In this document: positions 1 to 5,872 of the stretch, piece by piece
Numbering within the stretch: position 1 is the first letter of the stretch
Layout of the letters: every line of letters begins with the position of its first letter
Source of the DNA: JAVBKA01 sp031546715
GTDB taxonomy: Bacteria; Bacillota; Clostridia; Oscillospirales; UBA929
Direction of reading: 5' to 3'
Length of the DNA stretch: 6,447 nucleotides
NCBI GenBank assembly: GCA_031546715.1
Contig: JAVBKA010000138.1
Span: forward strand, 1-6,447
Translations under genes and position numbers: made by a program
Notes under the pieces: model-generated
Seen by the model: the letters and a program-made list of their open reading frames with translations, nothing else
Told to the model about the DNA's origin: nothing
The model's database searches: none

Positions 1-77
1 AGGAAGTTGGCGAAAGGGTCTATACCCATAAGACGCTAGAAGAATTGAAGTTCAGTATTGAACTAATAACACGATAG
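1..77 (+). CDS. Tyrosine recombinase/integrase, C-terminal end (partial)
   Basis: Only the last 24 codons are inside the window, read in the frame starting at position 3 and ending with TAG at 75-77. The peptide contains VYTHKTLEELK. The YTH motif is where tyrosine recombinases of the phage/ICE integrase class carry the nucleophilic tyrosine (codon 21-23), and an acidic/basic tail helix of the EELK type commonly follows it. The enzyme would catalyse site-specific integration and excision of a mobile element. The gene is followed at once by a strong terminator and then by short direct repeats, as expected for an integrase whose 3' end faces its attachment site. The call rests on a short motif, so a chromosomal Xer-type recombinase cannot be excluded, but the YTHKT form and the downstream context favour an element integrase. 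Confidence 0.65.
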   Translation, partial: EVGERVYTHKTLEELKFSIELITR

Positions 78-85
78 TAACAAAG

Positions 86-126
86 AAAAGCCCGAACCCC
101 ATAAATACAAGGGTTCGGGCTTTTTA
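86..126 (+). terminator. Rho-independent terminator after the integrase
   Basis: An inverted repeat with arms AAAAGCCCGAACCC (87-100) and GGGTTCGGGCTTTTT (111-125) encloses a loop of about 11 nt and ends in a T run. The stem is GC-rich and essentially perfect. It lies 9 bp after the integrase stop codon, so it should end integrase transcription and shield the spoIIE promoter from read-through. Confidence 0.9.
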
Positions 127-136
127 AAAAATGTTG

Positions 137-156
137 TACCACAAAGATACCACAAA
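137..156 (+). repeat. Tandem 9-bp direct repeats, candidate integrase arm sites
   Basis: TACCACAAA occurs at 137-145 and again at 148-156, an 11-bp period that puts both copies on about the same face of the helix. Their position between an integrase terminator and the first chromosomal gene suits arm-type integrase binding sites flanking the core of an attachment site. This is inference from layout. The core itself cannot be recognised with only one end of the element visible. Confidence 0.4.
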
Positions 157-188
157 AATCAGAAGAAAACAATAGTGCAAAACATTTC

Positions 189-221
189 CCGACATAATTA
201 TCGATAGTTGTTATGTATACT
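189..221 (+). promoter_or_regulatory. Candidate Spo0A-activated sigma-A promoter of spoIIE
   Basis: A good -10 hexamer, TATACT, lies at 216-221. At the usual 17-bp distance there is no -35, but CCGACA (189-194, 4 of 6 to TTGACA) lies 21 bp upstream. The known spoIIE and spoIIG promoters of Bacillus have this unusual 21-22 bp spacing and depend on phosphorylated Spo0A. Read on the minus strand, 188-194 is TGTCGGG, a 5-of-7 match to the 0A box TGTCGAA, overlapping the -35 as Spo0A sites do at this promoter class. The match is degenerate, and no second 0A box was clear. Confidence 0.45.
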
Positions 222-246
222 CATGTGTACGAAAGGACTGGTACAT

Positions 247-2697
247 ATGAAGCGTGAGAATCCAAACAGCAAGGAAAATGCAAAGCATTCGGAGCAATTG
301 GAAGGAAGTGAGGCAGTTATTGACGAAAAGAAGTATTCCGTTGCGAGAGCATTGACAGGTCAGGCGGGAGTAAGTCTTTTTCAGTTCTTTAACAATCTGG
401 TCAAAAATACTGTTATACGGAATGCTGCTATACTATTAGCGCGCTTTTTAGCGGGCTTTGTACTATCGCAGGCTGTTGTGTTTGAACGCTTTGCGCCTTT
501 TGGCGTCAGTATTGTTTCGGCGTCAAACGGCGGTATGGGCGGTGTCTTTACCCTTTTGGGGGCAGTTTTTGGTTACTTGACTGTGTGGTCAAGGGTAGAT
601 TCACTTAAGTACATAGCGATTATTGTTTTAGTGTATGCCGCCGGAATTGTTTTCAGAGGAACAAGTATTGAAAAAAAACAGATATTTATGCCACTCACTG
701 CCGCTATTACAACACTGTTTATTGGTGTGGTATTTCTAACCAGTGAGGGCGTTACGGTAAAAAGTGCTGTGCTTTATTTCACTGAAATCATTTTGATAAC
801 AGGTACAGCTTTCTTTTACCGCACGGTTTTCACCCAAGGATTAAGCGACGGCGGAACAAAACGCTCCCTCAGCACCTTGATATTAGCCGCATCTGTGTTT
901 TTAGCGTTGTCTAATTATACGGTTATGGATGTGATTGTACCCGCCAGAGTGGCGGCAGGGTGCTTTGTGCTTGTCAGCGCATATAAAAGTGGCATGGGTT
1001 CAGGCAGTATAACAGGATTACTAATCGGCGTTGCTATTGACCTTGGAATCGGGTATCCGTTTTTCTCCATGTCCTACGGACTATCGGGAATGATGGCAGG
1101 TGTGTTTAAAAAGTGGGGAAAGCTTGCGTCTGCCTGTTCCTACGTGGTTGCTGGCGCAGTTGCGGCACTGTGGGCGGGAACAAGCACGCTATTGTTTGCC
1201 TCGGCGGTTGAAACCTTTGTGGCCTCTGTTGTTTTTATGCTTTTGCCATTGAGAAAAGGTATGCGTATTGAGGAAGCTGTCAGCAATAAAAAGGAGGTGG
1301 GCGCGCGGGCGCAAAAGTATGCATTTCGCAAACTAGGCAGAGCGGCGACAGCGTTTCGTGAACTTTATGAGTCTGTAAACGGCTTTTTTGAAAAGGACAA
1401 GTACAGAAACGACAACGACATGACTGTTTGCTTCGAGCGAGCGGCGGACAAGGTGTGCAGACGCTGCGCCATGCGTCAGGTCTGCTGGGACATCGAGCTT
1501 GAGGATACACGGCGGGTGCTGTCTGATGCGTCTGTACCGCTTACAAAGAGCGGACATATTCAAGCGTCAGATTTTCCAACACATTTTACAGAACGCTGCG
1601 TACAGTTTTCAAAGCTGCTTTCCGCCGCAAACGACGAGGTTGCCGACCTGCTGCACAGACGGCAATACCGCGCACGCTTACAGGAAAGCAGATTGCAAGT
1701 CACCAAACAATACGCAGAGGTATCCAGAATTTTGGAGCAAGTGGCAGAAGAAGTTAGTCAGGGAGTTATGTTTGACCCTGTGGCCGAGGAACGGCTGGAG
1801 CGATATGTTGACACACTCCACGCAGGCTCTGAGGTTTCTGTTTACAAGGATATGCAAAACCGCCGCCATGTGGAGATATTTACGCCCTCTGCATCAAAAG
1901 AAGGCTCGGTATTTAACGAGCTTTTAAATACTGACGAGCTTCGGGAGAATATTTCCAAGTGCGTAGGCTTCACGGTAGCACCGCCAGAACAGCTCATTAA
2001 CCCCGACGGAGAAAGGCTGATTTTCTCAGACCTTGAGGAGCTTGAAATCACAATAGGCGCGGCGGCTCACAAAAAACAGGGACAAAAAATGTCAGGGGAC
2101 AGCGGAGCGTGGTTTAAAACTGCCGACGGTAAAGTTTTCGTAATTTTAGCTGACGGCATGGGCAGCGGTTCTGACGCAGCTCGTGACTCCACAACAGTGT
2201 GCAAGCTTTTAGAACGTTTTCTCCGTGCAGGCGTTCAGCCCAAGGTGGCACTGGAAATGCTCAACTCTGCACTGATTCTCAAGGGTGATACCGACACAGG
2301 TCTTGTAACAGTAGACTTAGTGGTTTGCAATCTTTTCACAGGAGAATCGCATTTTTACAAGCATGGCGCATCCTGCTCATATGTTAAGCATGGACAAAAG
2401 GTGAACCGTGTTTCCGGCGGCGCACTGCCTATTGGAACGTCAGTGGCGGCGGGTGAGTCGGGGAATATCTCAAAAATTATGCTCACAGGGAATGAAATGG
2501 TCATAATGTTAAGTGACGGCGTTTCCGTTAGCGATGAGGACGAATGGGTGCGGCAGTTGATTGCGGGATTCAAGGGTAAAAGTCCGAAAGAGCTGGCTGA
2601 AAAGGTATTGGAAACGGCGGTACTTCGTCACGGCAGAGGTGACGACATGACGGTAATTGCGTTGAGTATAAGTGAAAACGCGGGATATGCTAGCTAA
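247..2697 (+). CDS. spoIIE: Stage II sporulation protein E, SpoIIE (PP2C-type serine phosphatase)
   Basis: SpoIIE dephosphorylates the anti-anti-sigma factor SpoIIAA-P in the forespore, releasing sigma-F, and also associates with FtsZ at the polar septum. The 816-residue product matches the family length (827 in B. subtilis). Residues about 50-335 form a hydrophobic block of roughly ten membrane segments. A central cytoplasmic region holds a cysteine cluster (C395, C404, C407, C413) and helical segments. The C-terminal PP2C domain has ADGMGSGSDAARDS (metal-binding D636), MLSDGVS (D757) and GRGDDMTVI (D799-D800). Start: ATG 247 is preceded by AAAGGA at 232-237 with a 9-nt spacer. An upstream in-frame TTG at 208 has no comparable site and would add a hydrophobic, cysteine-containing extension, so it is rejected. 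The gene has its own candidate promoter. The reading frame is intact, with all catalytic aspartates visible. Confidence 0.96.
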   Translation: MKRENPNSKENAKHSEQLEGSEAVIDEKKYSVARALTGQAGVSLFQFFNNLVKNTVIRNAAILLARFLAGFVLSQAVVFERFAPFGVSIVSASNGGMGGVFTLLGAVFGYLTVWSRVDSLKYIAIIVLVYAAGIVFRGTSIEKKQIFMPLTAAITTLFIGVVFLTSEGVTVKSAVLYFTEIILITGTAFFYRTVFTQGLSDGGTKRSLSTLILAASVFLALSNYTVMDVIVPARVAAGCFVLVSAYKSGMGSGSITGLLIGVAIDLGIGYPFFSMSYGLSGMMAGVFKKWGKLASACSYVVAGAVAALWAGTSTLLFASAVETFVASVVFMLLPLRKGMRIEEAVSNKKEVGARAQKYAFRKLGRAATAFRELYESVNGFFEKDKYRNDNDMTVCFERAADKVCRRCAMRQVCWDIELEDTRRVLSDASVPLTKSGHIQASDFPTHFTERCVQFSKLLSAANDEVADLLHRRQYRARLQESRLQVTKQYAEVSRILEQVAEEVSQGVMFDPVAEERLERYVDTLHAGSEVSVYKDMQNRRHVEIFTPSASKEGSVFNELLNTDELRENISKCVGFTVAPPEQLINPDGERLIFSDLEELEITIGAAAHKKQGQKMSGDSGAWFKTADGKVFVILADGMGSGSDAARDSTTVCKLLERFLRAGVQPKVALEMLNSALILKGDTDTGLVTVDLVVCNLFTGESHFYKHGASCSYVKHGQKVNRVSGGALPIGTSVAAGESGNISKIMLTGNEMVIMLSDGVSVSDEDEWVRQLIAGFKGKSPKELAEKVLETAVLRHGRGDDMTVIALSISENAGYAS

Positions 2698-2720
2698 ACA
2701 TCTAATAATTCTCACAATTG

Positions 2721-2751
2721 GTATAAATATCCCTTTTTTATGGTAATACTA
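2721..2751 (+). promoter_or_regulatory. Predicted sigma-F (forespore) promoter
   Basis: The -35 GTATA (2721-2725) fits the sigma-F consensus GYWTA. After a 16-bp spacer, the -10 GGTAATACTA (2742-2751) fits GGNRANAHTR at every position. The start of transcription would fall near 2758, giving a very short leader that begins at the ribosome binding site of the small downstream gene. Sigma-G (CATWMTA-like -10) fits less well. No sigma-A hexamer pair with correct spacing was seen in the same gap. Confidence 0.6.
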
Positions 2752-2771
2752 TCCACAAGGGAGTGAACTTC

Positions 2772-3032
2772 GTGGTAAAAGGATTATCTAAAAGAGTTGT
2801 GGTTGTAAGGTTTCCAGATACTCGTGTATTTGAACAGGCAATTTTTATCGTCCGTGAGGATGTGGGCAAGGGTGTTACTGCTGATGATGTGGTGGTCGAA
2901 GCCTGCAATGTAGCTGAAAATTACGTAAAGCATCCGAGAAAAAGTAAGACCAAGCAGCCGTCGCCGTTAATATTTGGCATAGCAGGAGCAGGAATTACAG
3001 GAATTGCTTGGATTTTGACCTTGGTTTTTTAA
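2772..3032 (+). CDS. Small tail-anchored membrane protein, predicted forespore-expressed, function unknown
   Basis: The 86-residue product resembles small uncharacterised clostridial proteins carrying the pattern KRVVVVRFPDTRVFEQAIF with IVREDVGKGVTADDVV following it. I know no experimentally assigned function. The N-terminal two thirds (about 1-52) is soluble with a beta-rich start and a helix. A basic stretch (KHPRKSKTK) then precedes a single C-terminal membrane helix (about 66-86) that runs to the last residue. This predicts a cytosol-facing, tail-anchored protein. Start: GTG 2772 has AAGGGAG at 2757-2763 with an 8-nt spacer. The in-frame GTG at 2763 overlaps that site and would lack one, so it is rejected. 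The gene lies 74 bp after spoIIE with no terminator between and has a sigma-F promoter match, suggesting a role in the forespore during engulfment. Function is inference from context only. Confidence 0.75.
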   Translation: MVKGLSKRVVVVRFPDTRVFEQAIFIVREDVGKGVTADDVVVEACNVAENYVKHPRKSKTKQPSPLIFGIAGAGITGIAWILTLVF

Positions 3033-3050
3033 AATTACTAATCAGGCAGC

Positions 3051-3110
3051 ACAAAACCGAACGTTTTCACTTAGTTTGACCGCAAACAAGGTGAAACTGT
3101 TCGGTTTTGT
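3051..3110. terminator. Nested bidirectional terminator between convergent genes
   Basis: Twenty-base arms at 3051-3070 and 3091-3110 pair at 18 of 20 positions, with ACAAAACCGAAC on one side and GTTCGGTTTTGT on the other. The 20-nt loop contains a second small hairpin, GTTTG (3074-3078) with CAAAC (3083-3087). T-rich tracts lie at the outer end of the stem on both strands. It sits between the + strand small sporulation gene and the minus-strand metal-transporter operon, so it most likely stops transcription from both sides. Confidence 0.8.
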
Positions 3111-3134
3111 TGTATTTGTGGATTGGTGCGCCGT

Positions 3135-3944
3135 CTACCTACCCTTAGTCGCAACGGACACTATGCCAAACACCAATGCGTTAGCCACGGCGATTGATGC
3201 GCCAGTGGGAAGGTCCAGCATAAAGGAGGCAAAAATGCCAAGGGTTACACATACAAGAGAAATTAACCCCGAAAGGACAACCATGCTTTTAAAGCTGTTT
3301 GCCAGACGGCGGGCAGTTACAGGGGGGAAAATAAGCAAGCTAGATATCAGCAATGCCCCCATGAGGCGCATACCCACAACGATTGCAATGCCAGTCAGCA
3401 AAGCAATCAGCAGCCGATAGCCCTCCACCTTTAGTCCGCAGGCGGCGGCATGGTTTGCGTCATAGGAAAGTAGAAAAAGTCTGTTATAAAAGAAGGTGAA
3501 AAGCAAGACTACCACTGCGCCCAGTAAAACGCTGATAAATACATCGGAGCGTTGTAACGCAAGCAATGAGCCAAACATGTAATTATAAACGTCCATATTA
3601 AAGCCGTTTGTGAGCTTGGTTATAATAACGCCTGTTGCCAATGCGGTGGTGGCAACCATACCCACAGCGGCGTCGCCGTGATTTCCGCGCTTTCTGCCCA
3701 TACGGTGAATCAGCACAGACGCACCCATTACAATAGGAATTGAGACGGCAAAGGGCGACCAACCAAGAGCAACAGCCAAGGACGCAGAGGCAAAGCCCAC
3801 GTCAGAAAGCCCGTGACCAATCAGAGCATGGTGATCCAAAACCAGCAAAACCCCAAGCAGAGCCGCAACAGCGGCGATTACACAGCCCACAATTAAAGCC
3901 CGCTGTACCAATGGGCTTGAAAGCATCACTAATAACTCACTCAT
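3135..3944 (-). CDS. znuB: Metal ABC transporter permease, ZnuB/MntB family
   Basis: This is the integral membrane subunit of an ABC-3 family importer for Zn2+ or Mn2+. The 269-residue product has a hydrophobic profile compatible with seven to nine membrane helices, the usual length for the family. It carries the family signature region LDHHALIGHGLSDVGFA (about residues 36-52), and later the conserved MGALLISSLLIFPPVTA stretch, which lies in the cytoplasmic coupling part of these permeases. Start: ATG 3942-3944 has AGGAGGA with an 8-nt spacer. A longer reading frame from 4046 would overlap the ATPase by over 100 bp and has no such site. The gene overlaps the ATPase by 8 bp, indicating translational coupling. 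Zinc is favoured over manganese by family resemblance only. No binding lipoprotein is in the window. Confidence 0.9.
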   Translation of the reverse strand: MSELLVMLSSPLVQRALIVGCVIAAVAALLGVLLVLDHHALIGHGLSDVGFASASLAVALGWSPFAVSIPIVMGASVLIHRMGRKRGNHGDAAVGMVATTALATGVIITKLTNGFNMDVYNYMFGSLLALQRSDVFISVLLGAVVVLLFTFFYNRLFLLSYDANHAAACGLKVEGYRLLIALLTGIAIVVGMRLMGALLISSLLIFPPVTARRLANSFKSMVVLSGLISLVCVTLGIFASFMLDLPTGASIAVANALVFGIVSVATKGR

Positions 3945-4599
3945 GGGTGTGTCCTCCTGTCCATTCATGGGCAGGCCCGTCAAAGGTGATTCTGTTACAT
4001 ATTTCGATAACTCTAGTAGCCCATGCGCCCACTGAATTGTGGTCATGGGAAGCCATCAGAACAGTAAGCCCCTTTTGGTGAAGCTCACCTAAAATGGCGT
4101 AAAAATCGTCGGTTATGCAGGTGTCAAGCCCAGCACAGGGCTCGTCAAGGACTAAAACCTTCGGTCTTCGGCACAGCGCGCGGGCAAGCAAGGCTCTTTG
4201 CTGCTGGCCGCCTGACAGCTCACCAATCCGTCGCTTGGCTAAATTGGTTATGCTAAGGGATTCCAAAGCATTTTCAGCCTCGGAATAATCTTCCTTTGTG
4301 TAAAACAGTCTTCCGCTTCGTTGCCGACCTGTGAGGACTATTTCCATTACAGAGGCAGGGAAGTCTCGGGGGCTGCTTTGCGGTAAATATGAGAGCTTGT
4401 CACGCCCTACATGCCATGTATATCCGCCGGAAGAGACTCCGTGCAAGCCCACCAGTGATTTAAGCAAGGTGGACTTTCCAGAGCCGTTATGACCGACCAG
4501 ACATATATATTCACCCTCCTCCACAGAGAAGGTTGCATCAAGAATGACAGGGGACGCGCCATAGCTGAGAGTTAGGTTTTCAACCTCTAAAACATTCAA
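3937..4599 (-). CDS. znuC: Metal ABC transporter ATP-binding protein, ZnuC/MntA-like
   Basis: This is the cytoplasmic ATPase that powers the adjacent permease. The 220-residue product has all the ABC motifs in order: Walker A GHNGSGKST (36-44), Q-loop Q74, signature LSGGQQQR (128-135), Walker B VLVLDEP (148-154), D-loop AGLD and switch histidine H185 in ASHD. The C-terminus ends GGHTHE, a short histidine-containing tail that might bind metal. Start: TTG 4597-4599 is chosen because AAGGTG lies 6 nt upstream and the protein then begins MNVLEVENLTLSYG, typical of the family. The alternative GTG at 4606-4608 lies inside that ribosome binding site and would add only three residues. The gene is first in a two-gene operon with its own promoter. 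Solute-specific assignment to zinc is by family and not proven. Confidence 0.92.
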   Translation of the reverse strand: MNVLEVENLTLSYGASPVILDATFSVEEGEYICLVGHNGSGKSTLLKSLVGLHGVSSGGYTWHVGRDKLSYLPQSSPRDFPASVMEIVLTGRQRSGRLFYTKEDYSEAENALESLSITNLAKRRIGELSGGQQQRALLARALCRRPKVLVLDEPCAGLDTCITDDFYAILGELHQKGLTVLMASHDHNSVGAWATRVIEICNRITFDGPAHEWTGGHTHE

Positions 4600-4605
4600 A
4601 TACTT

Positions 4606-4611
4606 CACCTT
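4606..4611 (-). promoter_or_regulatory. Ribosome binding site that selects a TTG start for the ATPase
   Basis: The minus strand reads AAGGTG here, 6 nt before TTG 4597-4599. The GTG that could serve as a slightly earlier in-frame start is part of this site, and no other purine-rich sequence precedes it. The site also abuts the tandem palindromes at 4611-4630, so a protein bound there could affect both transcription and ribosome access. Confidence 0.6.
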
Positions 4612-4630
4612 AATAGATTATAATAGATTA
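4611..4630 (-). repeat. Tandem near-palindromic decamers, candidate metal-regulator operator
   Basis: TAATAGATTA is repeated twice without a gap. Each unit is an inverted repeat of the form TAAT-N2-ATTA. The pair lies just downstream of the predicted -10 of the znuC promoter and ends at its ribosome binding site, a classic repressor position. It does not match the Bacillus Zur box (TCGTAATNATTACGA), and the PerR box fits only in one half. A Fur-family regulator is therefore only a guess, and simple AT-rich chance repetition is possible. Confidence 0.4.
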
Positions 4631-4632
4631 GA

Positions 4633-4661
4633 AGTATATCAGAGTTTTAGCCGTTGGACAA
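4633..4661 (-). promoter_or_regulatory. Sigma-A promoter of the metal-transporter operon
   Basis: Minus strand: -35 TTGTCC (4656-4661, 4 of 6), 17-bp spacer, -10 TATACT (4633-4638, 5 of 6), with the extended -10 TG motif one base upstream (TGATATACT). Transcription would start near 4627, inside the tandem palindromes. The -35 is also part of a short inverted repeat GACAA-N8-TTGTC (4657-4674). Confidence 0.6.
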
Positions 4662-4711
4662 GTATTTTATTGTCGGAATATCAACAATAGTGCAAATAGT
4701 ATGATACAGTG

Positions 4712-5230
4712 CTAAGATATGACTGCAAATTTGCCTGCCGTCAGCTTACACAGGGCGCTGTCTTCAATCAAAATCTGAGCATGTTCGTTTAAATGAGCGT
4801 CTAAAAGTGCTCGTGATTTTAAAGCCTCGCCGTATTCGCAAAGCTGTAAAACACATCTGTTGAAGGACATTCCGCTTCCGCTCAGCTTTAAAATATATGT
4901 ATTATTAAGATAATAAAGTGTGCTAAGGCTTGGTAGCTCTTGCAAAGTTGCGGTTGCGTCCGCCATTTCATCAAATGAATCAAACATCACGTACGCGCTT
5001 TCAAGTGCCAAGGAAGGGTTTATATGTGCAAAAATCATCGCGCCGCCATCCTGCATTCTATAGGCTTCAATTTCTTGGACAGAGTTTAGCGGAACGCCGA
5101 GCCTTGTAAGTGCGTCAGAGGATAGCATACGGGCGTGCTCCTCTTCAAGCTCGCTAAAACCGATTGCCAGCAGCTCCACCTCGTCGATGTATAAAGCAAT
5201 GCCTTTTTCGCCTGTTACATGTACAGTCAT
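4712..5230 (-). CDS. Short MecA-like adaptor protein
   Basis: MecA-family adaptors deliver substrates to the ClpC AAA+ unfoldase. In B. subtilis MecA targets the competence factor ComK. The 172-residue product has a two-part layout like MecA: an N-terminal part (about 1-72) with KGIALYIDEVELLAIGFSEL and a beta hairpin IEAYRMQDGGAMIFAHI, then a C-terminal domain (about 78-172) where FDSFDEMADATATL, LSTLYYLNNTYILKL and LCEYGEALKS are followed by ILIEDSALCKL. This order (FDSFDD-like, YY/LYxxxxxYYL, LLEYGE, hydrophobic end) is that of the MecA C-domain. It is shorter than B. subtilis MecA (218) and the acidic interdomain linker is nearly absent. Recognition is by motif order and is not certain. 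ATG 5230 has AAAGGA with a 10-nt spacer. The 45-bp gap to bioY shows no terminator, so co-transcription with bioY is likely. Confidence 0.65.
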   Translation of the reverse strand: MTVHVTGEKGIALYIDEVELLAIGFSELEEEHARMLSSDALTRLGVPLNSVQEIEAYRMQDGGAMIFAHINPSLALESAYVMFDSFDEMADATATLQELPSLSTLYYLNNTYILKLSGSGMSFNRCVLQLCEYGEALKSRALLDAHLNEHAQILIEDSALCKLTAGKFAVIS

Positions 5231-5275
5231 AACAATTTTTCCTTTTTTTATGTAATTGGGGTCACTTTGTTATAA

Positions 5276-5872
5276 TTATACTGCATTTTTATTAGAAATG
5301 ATAGTGTTAATAGATGGTAAAATACGAAAGAATACGGCAATGCTCAGTGAAAGCTTCAATATATCCCCTGGTATGAAAGCAAGGCAGTAGCTGTAGATTA
5401 TCGCCCAAACGCCTATATCTTTGTGTAGCCAAAGGCGAAGAATTGCAATTAAGTAGGGTATGCCGATTAGGTATGTGACGGCTGTGGCAATAAGACATGC
5501 TATTATAAGAGGTATATAGCGTTTGAAGCCTTTGCGTCCCGACTGGTTTTTTAGAAATCTGGTTCTGCCCGCTCCTGCAATGGCGGCAGAGACGGGAAAT
5601 GACAGCACAAAACCGAAGGACGGCATCAGAAAAGCGGTCAAGCCGCTGCTTCCTCCTGCAAAAACAGGTAAGCCAAAAAGTCCCAGCAATGCGTATGCAA
5701 TCTGCGTAATCGCGCCCCATCTTGACCCTAAAAGCAGCCCTGACAACAGTACCATCATGGTTTGCAGAGTTATGGCCACTGGGAACATGGGGATTCGTAT
5801 ATACGCCCCCAGCACAGTGAGGGCAACCATTAATGCCGAGAGTATCAGCATTTTTATGTGAGTGCTTTTCAT
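5276..5872 (-). CDS. bioY: BioY, biotin ECF transporter S component
   Basis: BioY is the membrane substrate-binding subunit for biotin uptake. It works alone or with the ECF module (EcfA1A2T). The 198-residue product has the usual length and about six membrane helices. The family hallmarks are visible: an N-terminal helix and IPMFPVAITLQT (about 27-38), then LLGLFGLPVFAGGSSG (about 62-77), and near the end FIPGDILKLSLSIAVF (about 166-181). ATG 5872 is preceded by GGAGG with a 6-nt spacer. No EcfA, EcfT, BioM or BioN gene is in the window, so it probably uses a shared ECF module encoded elsewhere. It is divergent from hrcA, with its own promoter. The organism may depend on imported biotin, but nothing here shows whether it can make it. 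Confidence 0.95.
   Translation of the reverse strand: MKSTHIKMLILSALMVALTVLGAYIRIPMFPVAITLQTMMVLLSGLLLGSRWGAITQIAYALLGLFGLPVFAGGSSGLTAFLMPSFGFVLSFPVSAAIAGAGRTRFLKNQSGRKGFKRYIPLIIACLIATAVTYLIGIPYLIAILRLWLHKDIGVWAIIYSYCLAFIPGDILKLSLSIAVFFRILPSINTIISNKNAV

Noticed and set aside
130..246. tRNA gene remnant as the integration target next to spoIIE
   Set aside because: No acceptor/T-arm sequence such as GGTTCRANTCC and no CCA-bearing 3' end are visible, so the integration target cannot be called a tRNA gene.
1499..1927. Plus-strand reading frame of 142 codons inside spoIIE
   Set aside because: It is an out-of-frame shadow within the SpoIIE coding sequence, with no recognisable domain and no ribosome binding site.
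3076..3420. Plus-strand reading frame of 114 codons overlapping the terminator and permease
   Set aside because: It is antisense to the well-supported permease, starts inside the terminator hairpin, has no ribosome binding site, and its translation shows no family features.
4611..4630. Canonical Zur or PerR box at the metal-transporter promoter
   Set aside because: TTATAAT fits one half of the PerR box, but the other half fails at most positions, and the TCG/CGA ends of the Bacillus Zur box are absent. It is kept only as an unassigned operator candidate.
4707..4715. CAGTGCTAA resembling a CIRCE half-site near the end of the mecA-like gene
   Set aside because: It matches 8 of 9 bases of one half-site, but no opposing TTAGCACTC lies at the right distance, and it overlaps the stop codon of the adaptor gene.
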